Assembly: GCF_002260525.1 (NCBI RefSeq)
Contig: NZ_MRYI01000001.1
Coordinates: forward strand, 434,001-498,000
DNA length: 64,000 nt
DNA from: Hahella sp. CCB-MM4
Lineage (GTDB): Bacteria > Pseudomonadota > Gammaproteobacteria > Pseudomonadales > Oleiphilaceae
Direction: 5' to 3'
Shown here: piece by piece, positions 55,040-63,378 of the stretch
How positions within the stretch are numbered: position 1 is the stretch's first letter
Layout: the number at the start of each line of letters is the position of its first letter
The notes under the pieces: generated by a model
What the model was told of the DNA's origin: nothing
Seen by the model: the letters and a program-made list of their open reading frames with translations, nothing else
Databases searched by the model: none
Made by a program: the position numbers and the translations under genes

Positions 55040-56362
55040 ATGATCACTTCGCCGCAATTTCGCCTGCTACGCCTCCTGCTGGTGATAGTTACAGCCACCT
55101 GGTCTTTGTTCTGTGTTGCCCAAGACTCAATAAAGCATAGTTCAATTAACACCAGCCTGAAGGAGTTGTACTCCAGCTCCAAGTATGAGGAAGCCTATCA
55201 GTTCGGCGCTGAACATCTGGATGAGATGGAGGGAGATCCAAACTTTGATTTCTATTTTGGGCTGTCTGCGCTAGAAACCCGACATTATCCCGAGGCGCAA
55301 TTCATCTTCGAACGACTGGTCGCCCTCTACCCTGAACAGGACAGATTTAGACTGGAATATGCCCGCACGCTGTATCAGTTAAAACAATACGATAAATCGA
55401 GAGAACAATTTCAACAGGTACTCGCCAACCAACCACCTGTTGCGGTCAAAACCAATATCAGCAGGTTTCTGAGGGCTATTGAAGATCGGCAGGATGAACA
55501 GCAGAAGCTCTGGAGCGCTTATATAGATATTGGTTCCGGTTACGACAGCAACATCAACAATGCCACCAATGAGCGATTTATTGGCCTGTTCGAACTGCCT
55601 GATTCCGCTCTTGAATCAGAAAGCGGCTATGCCACGGTCTTAACCAACTTAAGTTATGGCCATCCGTTTTCACAGATCAATTCCGCCAATCTCACCTTTG
55701 ATAGTCGCCACAAACACAATTTCGTTAACAGTGACTACGATCTGGACACCTTTCGACTCTCCGGATTCTGGAAACATTCTCTGACCAACCGTGAACTTCA
55801 AGCCGGCCCTTTCTATCAACATATTTTGCTTGATTCAGAGGACTATCAGCGCAGCTCCGGATTATTTGGGCAGTGGAAAGAGCAATGGGGCGAACATGCC
55901 CTGACCTATCTCTATACAGGGATTTCCATCAAAGACTCCTTTGCCAATGAATTACTGAATGCCTACCAGCCCGCGATCAGCCTCGCGGTGCTGGCACCTT
56001 ACGACAAGTTCCTTCACATTCTGACCTTTATTACAGGCACCGAAAATCCACGAACGGACGGGGGAGCTTATCTGGTCAAGGATTTCAACAGTGTCGGTTA
56101 TAAGATTCGCTATCAGGCATCTTCCACTCTGACGCCTTACCTTGGCGCTTCCGGTTACTTCGCCCACTACAAGGCGGAGCATCCTGTGTTCGGAGAAACA
56201 CGCAGTGACGATTCGTATCAGGCAACTGCAGGGGGTGAATGGAAATTCGGACAGGACCTCAGCCTTATCGCGGACCTGGCTTACACCAAGAATATGAGCA
56301 ACCTGGATCTGTATGATTACTCCCGTTGGAAAGGGGAATTCAGAATCCGTAAGAAATTTTGA
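55040..56362 (+). CDS. Slam-like (DUF560) TPR/beta-barrel outer-membrane protein
   Basis: A 440-residue outer-membrane protein. The signal peptide ends CVAQD (about residue 29). Residues 30-145 contain TPR-like helices (FDFYFGLSALETRHYPEAQF, YARTLYQLKQYDKSREQF). The rest is a beta-barrel with alternating aromatics, opening with DIGSGYDSNINNA, a phrase typical of the DUF560/Slam family, and ending in FRIRKKF. Slam (type XI secretion) proteins move surface lipoproteins or soluble clients with TbpB-like beta-barrel domains across the outer membrane. The next gene encodes a protein with such a C-terminal domain. Length fits the family; assignment as a translocator is inference. Confidence 0.72.
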   Translation: MITSPQFRLLRLLLVIVTATWSLFCVAQDSIKHSSINTSLKELYSSSKYEEAYQFGAEHLDEMEGDPNFDFYFGLSALETRHYPEAQFIFERLVALYPEQDRFRLEYARTLYQLKQYDKSREQFQQVLANQPPVAVKTNISRFLRAIEDRQDEQQKLWSAYIDIGSGYDSNINNATNERFIGLFELPDSALESESGYATVLTNLSYGHPFSQINSANLTFDSRHKHNFVNSDYDLDTFRLSGFWKHSLTNRELQAGPFYQHILLDSEDYQRSSGLFGQWKEQWGEHALTYLYTGISIKDSFANELLNAYQPAISLAVLAPYDKFLHILTFITGTENPRTDGGAYLVKDFNSVGYKIRYQASSTLTPYLGASGYFAHYKAEHPVFGETRSDDSYQATAGGEWKFGQDLSLIADLAYTKNMSNLDLYDYSRWKGEFRIRKKF

Positions 56363-56414
56363 TAGATCCAGAAAAGCGCAACGAGAAACAAGAGACAAGC
56401 GCGATACGAAAGAT

Positions 56415-56473
56415 GTGCGACACAGAAAGTGCGATAAAAGAGAGTGCGACAAAAGAAAGTGCCATAAGAGGAC
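56415..56473 (+). repeat. 15-bp tandem repeats in FecR gene leader
   Basis: Units beginning GTGCGA start at 56415 (14 bp), 56429, 56444 and, as GTGCCA, 56459; consensus GTGCGAYAAAAGARA. They run right up to the ribosome-binding site (AAGAGGA) of the FecR-domain gene, and the last unit overlaps it. Confidence 0.8.
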
Positions 56474-56481
56474 TTTGTGCC

Positions 56482-58695
56482 ATGTATGTGCAACTGATTA
56501 CCCGCTCAACCTGGCTGTTGGTCAGCCTGATCATTCTTTGCCAACAGGTGGAAGCCGCTAATATTGAAGCGGCAAAGGTCATCATGGCCAAAGGCTCAGC
56601 CAATGCCATCGACAACGAGGGGGAATCGAGAGAGCTGGCACGGCGTTCGATTATTTATGTGGGCGATACGCTAACAACCGGCAGCGATTCAATGGTACAG
56701 CTACGCTTTACCGATAAGGCCGTCATGACGCTCCGCGAGAACACCCGCTTCCAGATTGAAGAATATGAAGCTGGGGATGACGCCAAAGGCGGTGCTGCCG
56801 TCATGAAGCTGCTGGAAGGAGGTTTCCGAACTATCACTGGGTCCATAGGTAAAGGCAGCAGTGACACTTATAAAGTTTCCACCAACGCGGCCAGTATTGG
56901 AATTCGCGGCACGCATTATGAGGCCTTGGAAGTCATCGGACAAAAGTTGCTGGTCGCGGTATGGCAAGGAGGTATCAAACTGGAAAATCCCGCCGGACAG
57001 CTCAACCTGGGCCAGGACGTTCCCTTCAGCTATGCGGAAATTTCCCCCGGCCAGACACCCACAGGACTGGCCGAGCCTCCACAACAACTGCAACAGGGCC
57101 TTCCTCTGCTAGGCAATCAGGCACGCAGAGCGCCGACCAATCCACCTCCCTCAGACCAGCAATCTTCCGACGAGCAATCTTCTGACCAGGAATCGACAAC
57201 AGAGGGAGAAAATCCGGATGGTGGAACCACTGTCGCGGACAATAGCGACCCCATGGAAGGGGGAGAAACGTCCAATCTGAGCGAAGACAGCCGTCCCCCC
57301 AATGACACAACCAATTCAGAGTTCACCGATACGCAGGAACAAACCAATCAAACGGAGTTTGAGGAAGAACCTGTTCTTGCATTGGATACCACCAATCCCA
57401 TTGATGAGCTGAACCCGCCGGAAGACCTGAACTTCACTGAAACCAACCCCGACCTGACAGACGTCCTCACCGGCACTGACCCGTTGACCACCGCATCACT
57501 TGATGACCCCCGTCTGACAATAGACGAATTCAATCAGATCAGTACGACTTCTACACTGGGGTCAGCTGTCATTACCGGTCCAGGTGAAGTCATTCTGGCC
57601 ACGATCATTTCGATGCAAGCACCAGCGTCATATGATTACTCCACTGCCGGCTCTGTCAACTTCGGCCTCCAATATTACCACGACATACCCGGCTCGACGC
57701 CTGTACCCACTGATGTGGTCATTACCCTGCAGGACAACATTACCGACATCAATAGCCTGATTGCAGATATCGAGGATGAGCTGACGATTTCCGGCGCACC
57801 CATAGGGGTGCGGGAGTCCACCATGAATCCGGGCAAACTTGAGTTCTACACGACCACCAATGATGAGACCCTGCAGTTCGGCATTGTATTCTTCGATACC
57901 ACCAGCTCAACGGCAACCGACACGGATCTTTCGAACTCGTTAGGCGGCATCATGACCGGAACCTATGGTTTCGGAGGCATCGATTATATCCAGTCCGGCA
58001 CCATGAAAATTGTCTACGACGCCAATGGAGAGCCGGTATTCCTGGTGCCTGACGTGGAATACACAGGTGGATCAGTACCACCTCCAGAGTTTATTGACCC
58101 GTCCAATCTCGGGAACTACGAAGTGGCACGACGGGGTGAGGCCGTGCTGTCCAACTTTAATCCAAATGTTGGTGGACACAACAACATAAGCTGGGGGGTC
58201 TGGAATGCTTCCCCCAGTAATCCCGTATATGTCTATCAGGACCCGAACCAACCCTCATTATTGGAAAAGAAAGAAGAAACCGTCTATTGGTTAACCGCCG
58301 AAGCAGCTAACACGGCTAACCTCACCGGCACAGCCACATTCGCCGCCACACCGGATTTTCTTGGTACCGGCTCCGATGGTGCCGTTACAGGAGTTACGGG
58401 TTCCTTTGATATAGATTTCGATTCCGGAGATATCACCAATGGAGCATTGAATGTCATGACCGTCAACCAGAACTGGACAGTCCAGATGGACGGTGTCTAT
58501 GAAAACGCCCAGGCCTCGATGGATGTCCTAGATGGACAAATCAGCGGCTCGATCAACTGTACCAATTGTGTCACCGGAAGAGTCAACGGCATTTTCGTAG
58601 AACCGGGAGATGCCTTTGCCGGAGGTTTTGACCTGCAGAAATATGACGACGCCAACACTCATGTGGAAGGCCTTCTGCTGATGGAGAAGCAATAA
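56482..58695 (+). CDS. Exported FecR-domain protein with TbpB-like C-terminal beta domain
   Basis: A 737-residue secreted protein from the ATG after AAGAGGA; a frame extending 41 codons upstream is only the repeat leader. The signal peptide ends QQVEA (about residue 25). A FecR domain covers about 50-160 (VGDTLTTGSDSMVQLRF, LRENTRFQI, VSTNAASIGIRGT). A Ser/Asp/Glu/Gln-rich linker spans ~205-300. A beta-rich region leads to the C-terminal ~127 residues, a Gly-rich eight-strand-like barrel (TGTATFAATPDF, GSFDIDFDSG, GRVNGIFVEPGDAFAGGF), as in TbpB-type and other Slam clients. No canonical lipobox is present (LIILC), so it would be a soluble client. It is directly downstream of the Slam-like gene. 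Confidence 0.78.
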   Translation: MYVQLITRSTWLLVSLIILCQQVEAANIEAAKVIMAKGSANAIDNEGESRELARRSIIYVGDTLTTGSDSMVQLRFTDKAVMTLRENTRFQIEEYEAGDDAKGGAAVMKLLEGGFRTITGSIGKGSSDTYKVSTNAASIGIRGTHYEALEVIGQKLLVAVWQGGIKLENPAGQLNLGQDVPFSYAEISPGQTPTGLAEPPQQLQQGLPLLGNQARRAPTNPPPSDQQSSDEQSSDQESTTEGENPDGGTTVADNSDPMEGGETSNLSEDSRPPNDTTNSEFTDTQEQTNQTEFEEEPVLALDTTNPIDELNPPEDLNFTETNPDLTDVLTGTDPLTTASLDDPRLTIDEFNQISTTSTLGSAVITGPGEVILATIISMQAPASYDYSTAGSVNFGLQYYHDIPGSTPVPTDVVITLQDNITDINSLIADIEDELTISGAPIGVRESTMNPGKLEFYTTTNDETLQFGIVFFDTTSSTATDTDLSNSLGGIMTGTYGFGGIDYIQSGTMKIVYDANGEPVFLVPDVEYTGGSVPPPEFIDPSNLGNYEVARRGEAVLSNFNPNVGGHNNISWGVWNASPSNPVYVYQDPNQPSLLEKKEETVYWLTAEAANTANLTGTATFAATPDFLGTGSDGAVTGVTGSFDIDFDSGDITNGALNVMTVNQNWTVQMDGVYENAQASMDVLDGQISGSINCTNCVTGRVNGIFVEPGDAFAGGFDLQKYDDANTHVEGLLLMEKQ

Positions 58696-58731
58696 CCAGC
58701 CCATAAACTTGATCTGTACAGGAATATAACA

Positions 58732-59541
58732 ATGCAATTTCTTGATGGCTTCTCAGAAAAACTCAACGCATTGGGTTCCGACGTCACCCAAGCCAGCCAA
58801 CACCTTTTCAATACGATAAAAATGGTGTGCGAAACTATCGATATCGACGAGACTGACAATCTTTATCGGGAATATGAAGGCGACTACCTGTACTTTGTCG
58901 AAAGTGGCGAGTTGGACGCTGTCACCGAAGGAAACGCCGTTTACTGTTTCGATAAAGGAGATTTGGTCGGTATCCAGGTTTTAACTGGGTTCCCTCTTCC
59001 CACGATACGAGCTGTCACCCCGGTCACCCTATCACGTATCGACAAGAAAACCTTTAAAGAGGTTGCGACCGGCTCCACGCAATTCAAGAACTATCTTTTG
59101 CAGCTATCCGCATTTTTTGCCGAGGCTTGCTGCAATGGCCTTGATACGGCCCCAGAAACCAAAGCATCTTTCAAAAACTATAAACAAGGTGAAACCATCA
59201 TCCAGGAAGGGGACCCGGCAGAAGAGGTCTATGACCTGATCAGCGGCCGTGCTGTTGTTTACGTTCAAGGACAGGAAGTTGGGCAAGTCAGCGCCGGTGA
59301 AATCTTCGGTGCCATGGCGGCTTTGACCCAAACGCCGCGGACAGCGACGGTTATTGCAGAACGGCCATGTACCGTGATGGCTGTTTCAATGGATGAATTC
59401 ACCTCATTGATTCGCAGCCAGCCACACACCTGCCTGATTCTGTTGGAAAACATGGCTAAACAAATCCTGGCACTGGACCAGAAACTGGTGGATGTTATGG
59501 GGAAGAATAAAAATGGGAACGCAAACGCTTCAAAAGTGTGA
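58732..59541 (+). CDS. Cyclic-nucleotide-binding domain protein
   Basis: A 269-residue cytoplasmic protein with two CNB-like domains. The first (about 40-125) is degenerate: GDYLYFVESGELDAV but no phosphate-binding cassette. The second (about 140-250) has the beta-roll start YKQGETIIQEGDPAEEVYDLISG and a cassette GEIFGAMAALTQTPRTATV, in which the Arg that binds cyclic phosphate is present although the usual Glu is changed. No DNA-binding domain follows. It is probably the cytoplasmic reader of the nucleotide made by the divergent CHASE2 cyclase; that link is inference. Confidence 0.85.
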   Translation: MQFLDGFSEKLNALGSDVTQASQHLFNTIKMVCETIDIDETDNLYREYEGDYLYFVESGELDAVTEGNAVYCFDKGDLVGIQVLTGFPLPTIRAVTPVTLSRIDKKTFKEVATGSTQFKNYLLQLSAFFAEACCNGLDTAPETKASFKNYKQGETIIQEGDPAEEVYDLISGRAVVYVQGQEVGQVSAGEIFGAMAALTQTPRTATVIAERPCTVMAVSMDEFTSLIRSQPHTCLILLENMAKQILALDQKLVDVMGKNKNGNANASKV

Positions 59542-59625
59542 GCCAATCCTGTGTTAAGCACCTGGAAAAATCGCAATAATGAATGGGAGCTGTAAGTTCA
59601 ATAAAAATAAGACAGGGAACTGCTC

Positions 59626-60300
59626 ATGACCACAAAAATCCGCATTTTGATTTCCACTGCAGTGCTGGTGGTTGCAAGCTGGCTCGCATACACCCTACTC
59701 CCTTCGGAGCCGCAAACACCCGCCAGTGTCCCCCCATCCACAACCAGGGCTAAAGTTTCCACCATTGCCGCTCAGGATACCCAATCCTCTGATACCCAGA
59801 AAAGCCCGTCAACGAAAGCCCAGGAAGGTTCACAGCTACCCAAAGAGGCTCTGGAAAAGCTGGAAGAATATCAGTCACTGTTCCACACCCGTGATGAAAT
59901 GCGGGACCTGATCCAACACGCTGACGAGCTGGACGATCAGACACGGCGGGAGCGGTTCGATAAACTGATGGCCGAAGTTCACGTCCTGGAACAGGAAAAG
60001 AAAGTCACTTCTGCCGAAGCCCTTCTACTGCAACTCGCTGCGTTGAAATTCTCCCCCGACCCCGAGCAAGCCAAAGAGCAAGGTCAGGCCTTGATCGAGC
60101 AATACAAACAACTCAGCGAAGCAAGAATGCAGGAATACCGCGACCACCCCGATCCCCGCTTTGTCAGCTACAAAAAACAGGAAGCTGAAATTGTGAAAGA
60201 GGTAATGAAAATGTCTCACTACCCGGACGGATTGAGCCGGGATAAGTATCTGGCTCAGCGGTTACAGGCGTTGAGGAGTGAGATTTATAAGGTGGAGTGA
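59626..60300 (+). CDS. Membrane-anchored helical protein, unrecognised
   Basis: A 224-residue protein with an N-terminal membrane helix (about 7-25), a Ser/Thr/Pro/Gln-rich spacer to residue ~70, and a long helical region with heptad-like Leu/Glu patterns (LQLAALKFSPDPEQAKEQGQ). The C-terminal segment YKKQEAEIVKEVMKMSHYPDGLSR is well ordered and may be a family signature. The shape is a little like lipase chaperones (LifO), but the conserved motifs of that family are not seen. It is the last gene of the Slam-like/FecR/CNB operon. Confidence 0.7.
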   Translation: MTTKIRILISTAVLVVASWLAYTLLPSEPQTPASVPPSTTRAKVSTIAAQDTQSSDTQKSPSTKAQEGSQLPKEALEKLEEYQSLFHTRDEMRDLIQHADELDDQTRRERFDKLMAEVHVLEQEKKVTSAEALLLQLAALKFSPDPEQAKEQGQALIEQYKQLSEARMQEYRDHPDPRFVSYKKQEAEIVKEVMKMSHYPDGLSRDKYLAQRLQALRSEIYKVE

Positions 60301-60302
60301 TT

Positions 60303-60397
60303 GAATAGAGAGAGTAGATTCTTTACGTTTCTATCATGGTGGACTCTCTATTCATTCGAATTTCTGCCACAATATTTGCTCTGGCAGAAATTCGAAT
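60303..60397. repeat. Two adjacent inverted repeats (hairpins)
   Basis: GAATAGAGAGAGT (60303) pairs with ACTCTCTATTC (60343-60353) with a two-base bulge. Directly after it ATTCGAATTTCTGCCA (60354-60369) pairs perfectly with TGGCAGAAATTCGAAT (60382-60397) over 16 bp, with a 12-base loop. They lie between the membrane-anchored protein gene and the next gene. No T-run follows either, so simple termination is not certain. Confidence 0.8.
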
Positions 60398-60420
60398 TAT
60401 ATAAAGTCCTATTGGCATAG

Positions 60421-61005
60421 ATGATCAATAACCACCTCCTGTTCTTACTGAAATCTCTTGAAGTTGAGCTTCACCAGCCCGAGATTCGGAAGAACTCTGA
60501 CCGCCTCACGGCTTTGCTGCATGAGGAGTTCATCGAGTTCGGCCGCTCAGGTCAGGCATACACAAAGCCTGAGATTATGCATCACTTGACCCTAGAAAGT
60601 TCAAGTCACTCAATCTGGGCTCAGGAATTTACAGTGTCAGTACTTTCGCCAGGCGTAGCTCTACTCACCTACAAGTCCGCCCGCGTTGAAAAAGATAAAA
60701 CCTTCACTCGACATACTCTAAGATCATCGCTCTGGACAAAATCCGCGGAACAATGGCAATTGCGTTTTCATCAAGCAACAGCGACAACGGCCTTTGATCA
60801 AAAAGATGACCCATGGCAACACCTGGATAAACTAATAACAGAAAACCGAAAGTTGGAGTTTATCAGGCAGTATCGGGATTTTGCGAAATGCACAATGAAT
60901 AAAGCAAATGAAGCACTTGGTGAAAGATACGAATTCTTGAGAAAAACAACTCCTCACGACTTCAACTGCACACATGATGAATATTGGAAGGGTTTCTATT
61001 CTTAG
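60421..61005 (+). CDS. DUF4440/SnoaL-like protein with C-terminal extension
   Basis: A 194-residue cytoplasmic protein. The first ~125 residues follow the DUF4440 (NTF2-like) pattern: LTALLHEEFIEFGRSGQAYT near the start, a TYKSARVEKDKTFTRHTLRSS strand pair and WQLRFHQATAT at the end. Family members are usually ~125-130 residues. The extra ~65 residues are helical and charged (LITENRKLEFIRQYRDFAKC) and unlike it. The role is unknown. Base composition looks AT-richer than its upstream neighbours. Weak ribosome-binding site. Confidence 0.72.
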   Translation: MINNHLLFLLKSLEVELHQPEIRKNSDRLTALLHEEFIEFGRSGQAYTKPEIMHHLTLESSSHSIWAQEFTVSVLSPGVALLTYKSARVEKDKTFTRHTLRSSLWTKSAEQWQLRFHQATATTAFDQKDDPWQHLDKLITENRKLEFIRQYRDFAKCTMNKANEALGERYEFLRKTTPHDFNCTHDEYWKGFYS

Positions 61006-61047
61006 CGCCAGTAACTTAGACCACCAAAGACTTTGGATAATTAATAT

Positions 61048-61347
61048 ATGCAGAGAACCAAAGCCTCCGAGAAATCAAATAAAGCTCTTATACAGATTCT
61101 ATTTCTGTTTATTGGATTTATTTTCTCACTCATCGGCTCCAGTCATCTTCTGGATGGCGATTTTAACAGGGTTGGCTATGTAAACTTGGGGATGGGAATT
61201 GTCTTCATCGGTTGGAGCTTCTCTCCATCCTACTTTCTTAAGGATCTGAAAGAAAATGCAGAAACTTCGAAGCTGACCAGTAATATATCGATTATCGGTT
61301 GGTTAATAATTTTTGTTGGGTTCCTCATGGAATACCTGAGGACCTAG
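61048..61347 (+). CDS. Small two- to three-helix membrane protein, unrecognised
   Basis: A 99-residue protein with three hydrophobic segments: about 15-32, 45-60 and 82-95 (ISIIGWLIIFVGFLME). No conserved motif is recognised. It lies 42 bases after the DUF4440 gene on the same strand, with similar AT-rich composition, so it may be co-transcribed. No strong Shine-Dalgarno is visible, so the exact start is uncertain. Confidence 0.55.
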   Translation: MQRTKASEKSNKALIQILFLFIGFIFSLIGSSHLLDGDFNRVGYVNLGMGIVFIGWSFSPSYFLKDLKENAETSKLTSNISIIGWLIIFVGFLMEYLRT

Positions 61348-61401
61348 CTCTGGATCTATCCTTGTCCCATCCAATCCACAAAGAAGCAGTGGACAGTCAA
61401 C

Positions 61402-61430
61402 AAAAAGGGGCGGACAGGTACGTCCGCCCC
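61402..61430 (-). terminator. Strong intrinsic terminator of the pectin-acetylesterase-like gene
   Basis: GGGGCGGAC (61407-61415) and GTCCGCCCC (61422-61430) form a perfect 9-bp GC-rich stem with a six-base loop. On the minus strand TTTTTG follows. It sits seven bases after the stop codon. Confidence 0.92.
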
Positions 61431-61437
61431 ATATCAA

Positions 61438-62841
61438 CTACAGTAATTGATCCAACAACCAATACAGCAAATTAAATCCTTTGTTGTGATCCGTCACCGT
61501 ATCCTCTTCCGACGCTTCCATGACGGTGCCGGAGCCTGAGATCACATTATCAACGAAGTTCTCCAGCTCCAGTCCTTCTTCCTGGATATCTGAGTTGTTG
61601 AATTCGATGATGGTGGTGCAATGGCTTTCGTTGACCCCCCGGAACCTTGGCAGGTAATAACCGAAGTTATCATAGCCATTCAGGGACGCCATCAGATTGC
61701 CGGTATCCTTGTACCAGCGTTGATGGATCTTCTCTGCACGGCTGTCCGCATCAGGGTCGTTATAGATATCCGGATAGAACCGCTCATAAGAGTAGGACGA
61801 ATAATTCAGATCTTCCCAAAACTGGGTGTGACCAAGACGGTCATTAGGGAAAGTATCTGCCAGGGCGGTGGTCAATGTTCCCAGGTTATTCAGATCCAGG
61901 GTGGGCATTTTGCCTTTGAGGTAGTAAAGAGGCCCGTTACCGTCACCGTCCAGTCCCCACACATCACGAATGCGATTATGCAAAGGCAATGAGGGGTAAT
62001 CATTGGTGGACCCGGTGACCGGGGCGGGATAGATCGGTCCGGAATCATTCAGCATATATCCTTTGCTGGGATCCATATCCCGCCTGATGGGATAATAGTT
62101 CCCCAGGGTTCCCGTGCCACCGGCACTACAGCCGGTTACCAGCATCTGCCCGGGTTTTTCGATATTGTCCTTCAGCCAGGACACTATCGCCCGCATGTTC
62201 TTCACGCCGTTGTGATGCCAAACGAGTGGGTCTGCTTCTCCTTTCGGGTCCTCGTAGACGGCCACTTTGTCCCCGGTATAAGTGTCGCCGGTACAGTACG
62301 GTACATAGACCATATTCCAGCCCTGGGTTTCCGTGCGGGTCCAGGGATGTAAACGTACCACCAACGGCGAGACCATGCTGGCACCGGGATTCTTCAGACT
62401 CATATAGTCGTCCGGAACTCCGTTGGGATTACGTGCTCCGCGGATACCGGTCTGGCCGGTGCAGCTTTCATAATCCCAACAGGCTCCACCACCTTCCAGG
62501 TAGATAATCATATTGCTGGTATGGGCCACCCGGTTAACGAAGAACTTGTAGGGCGATCCATTACCACAGACCGCACCTGTGTCCGGGTGTAGTTGCACCG
62601 TCTGCCAGGCCAGATAGTTCCCCGGACTGAAGCCGTCATCAAAACCACTGGGATTGGAAAGCAGCGGGTATTGCTCCGCGTCACGCTGATCCGACGTGAC
62701 AGGATTATTCGCCGATTGCGGCGAGAACAGATTGAGAAAGGTTGTCCATGCGGAATAATCGCCCAGCTCAGCTGCCGCCTGCAGCGAACTGGTCATACAT
62801 CCGGCGAGACATAGCATTTTTATTTTTGTTTTAACATGCAT
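61438..62841 (-). CDS. Pectin-acetylesterase-family secreted hydrolase, probable lipoprotein
   Basis: A 467-residue alpha/beta hydrolase. The N-terminus has a lipobox LAGC at about residue 12-15, suggesting a surface or periplasmic lipoprotein. The family (plant pectin acetylesterase, animal Notum) shows in NMIIYLEGGGACWDYESC, YVPYCTGDTYTGD, and nucleophile elbow TGCSAGGTGTL. His partner is probably in ESHCTTIIEFNN. Bacterial members deacylate or hydrolyse polymers or lipids; the substrate here is unknown. It has its own strong terminator. Confidence 0.85.
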   Translation of the reverse strand: MHVKTKIKMLCLAGCMTSSLQAAAELGDYSAWTTFLNLFSPQSANNPVTSDQRDAEQYPLLSNPSGFDDGFSPGNYLAWQTVQLHPDTGAVCGNGSPYKFFVNRVAHTSNMIIYLEGGGACWDYESCTGQTGIRGARNPNGVPDDYMSLKNPGASMVSPLVVRLHPWTRTETQGWNMVYVPYCTGDTYTGDKVAVYEDPKGEADPLVWHHNGVKNMRAIVSWLKDNIEKPGQMLVTGCSAGGTGTLGNYYPIRRDMDPSKGYMLNDSGPIYPAPVTGSTNDYPSLPLHNRIRDVWGLDGDGNGPLYYLKGKMPTLDLNNLGTLTTALADTFPNDRLGHTQFWEDLNYSSYSYERFYPDIYNDPDADSRAEKIHQRWYKDTGNLMASLNGYDNFGYYLPRFRGVNESHCTTIIEFNNSDIQEEGLELENFVDNVISGSGTVMEASEEDTVTDHNKGFNLLYWLLDQLL

Positions 62842-63378
62842 ATCAGGCGTCCTCTATTTTGTTATTAGTTAAGTCCTTTATATGAACTGTTCGAGGGGCC
62901 AGCATCCACTCCGCCACTGCCTGATCAGGTTACCTTTGCGGGACAACAGGTACTCCCAGCTGACTAAAAAATAGGCTAGTCCGGTGGCGGGAGAATTGCA
63001 AAGTTTATTGAACAACGTTTAATTTTTCTGCATGACATTGAATACCAGTTCTCAAATTACGCCACTTAGTGTCTCGTTATCGGCCACGTAGGGCCGGCTT
63101 CCGCTGCCACGGCCTTGCACGCCCATGCACGCCCATGCACTAAAAACCTTCAAGCCGTCTTCACCGCGTTGTCACGTTACTTTTTCATGATGACACCGTG
63201 GCAGCCACCGCTCATTCCAGGATCATCGGTATCAAAGAGTAATCTCATACTGAAGGTTCTGGGCATTGGAAAAAATAATGACATCAGCGAAATGCCGTTG
63301 AGTAGCGGGTATTACCTGGGTGACGGGCCCAAAGCAGCGGCGTTATTCGTCTGATGTGAGAATCTACAGAGGTAGACC
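62842..63378. other. 537-bp intergenic region with GCCCATGCAC repeat
   Basis: Between the divergent esterase-like and PI-PLC-like genes. GCCCATGCAC is repeated exactly at 63121 and 63131, preceded by a partial copy. A 79-codon open frame beginning inside the repeat has protein-unlike composition and no ribosome-binding site. Promoters for both secreted enzymes should be here, but none is clear. Confidence 0.5.

Noticed and set aside
56359..56481. Longer start for the FecR-domain gene overlapping the Slam-like stop
   Set aside because: The added residues come from the 15-bp repeats and would put a charged stretch before the signal peptide; AAGAGGA supports the ATG at 56482.
63115..63354. A 79-codon open frame before the PI-PLC-like gene
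   Set aside because: Begins inside a tandem repeat, lacks a ribosome-binding site and has no recognisable protein character.
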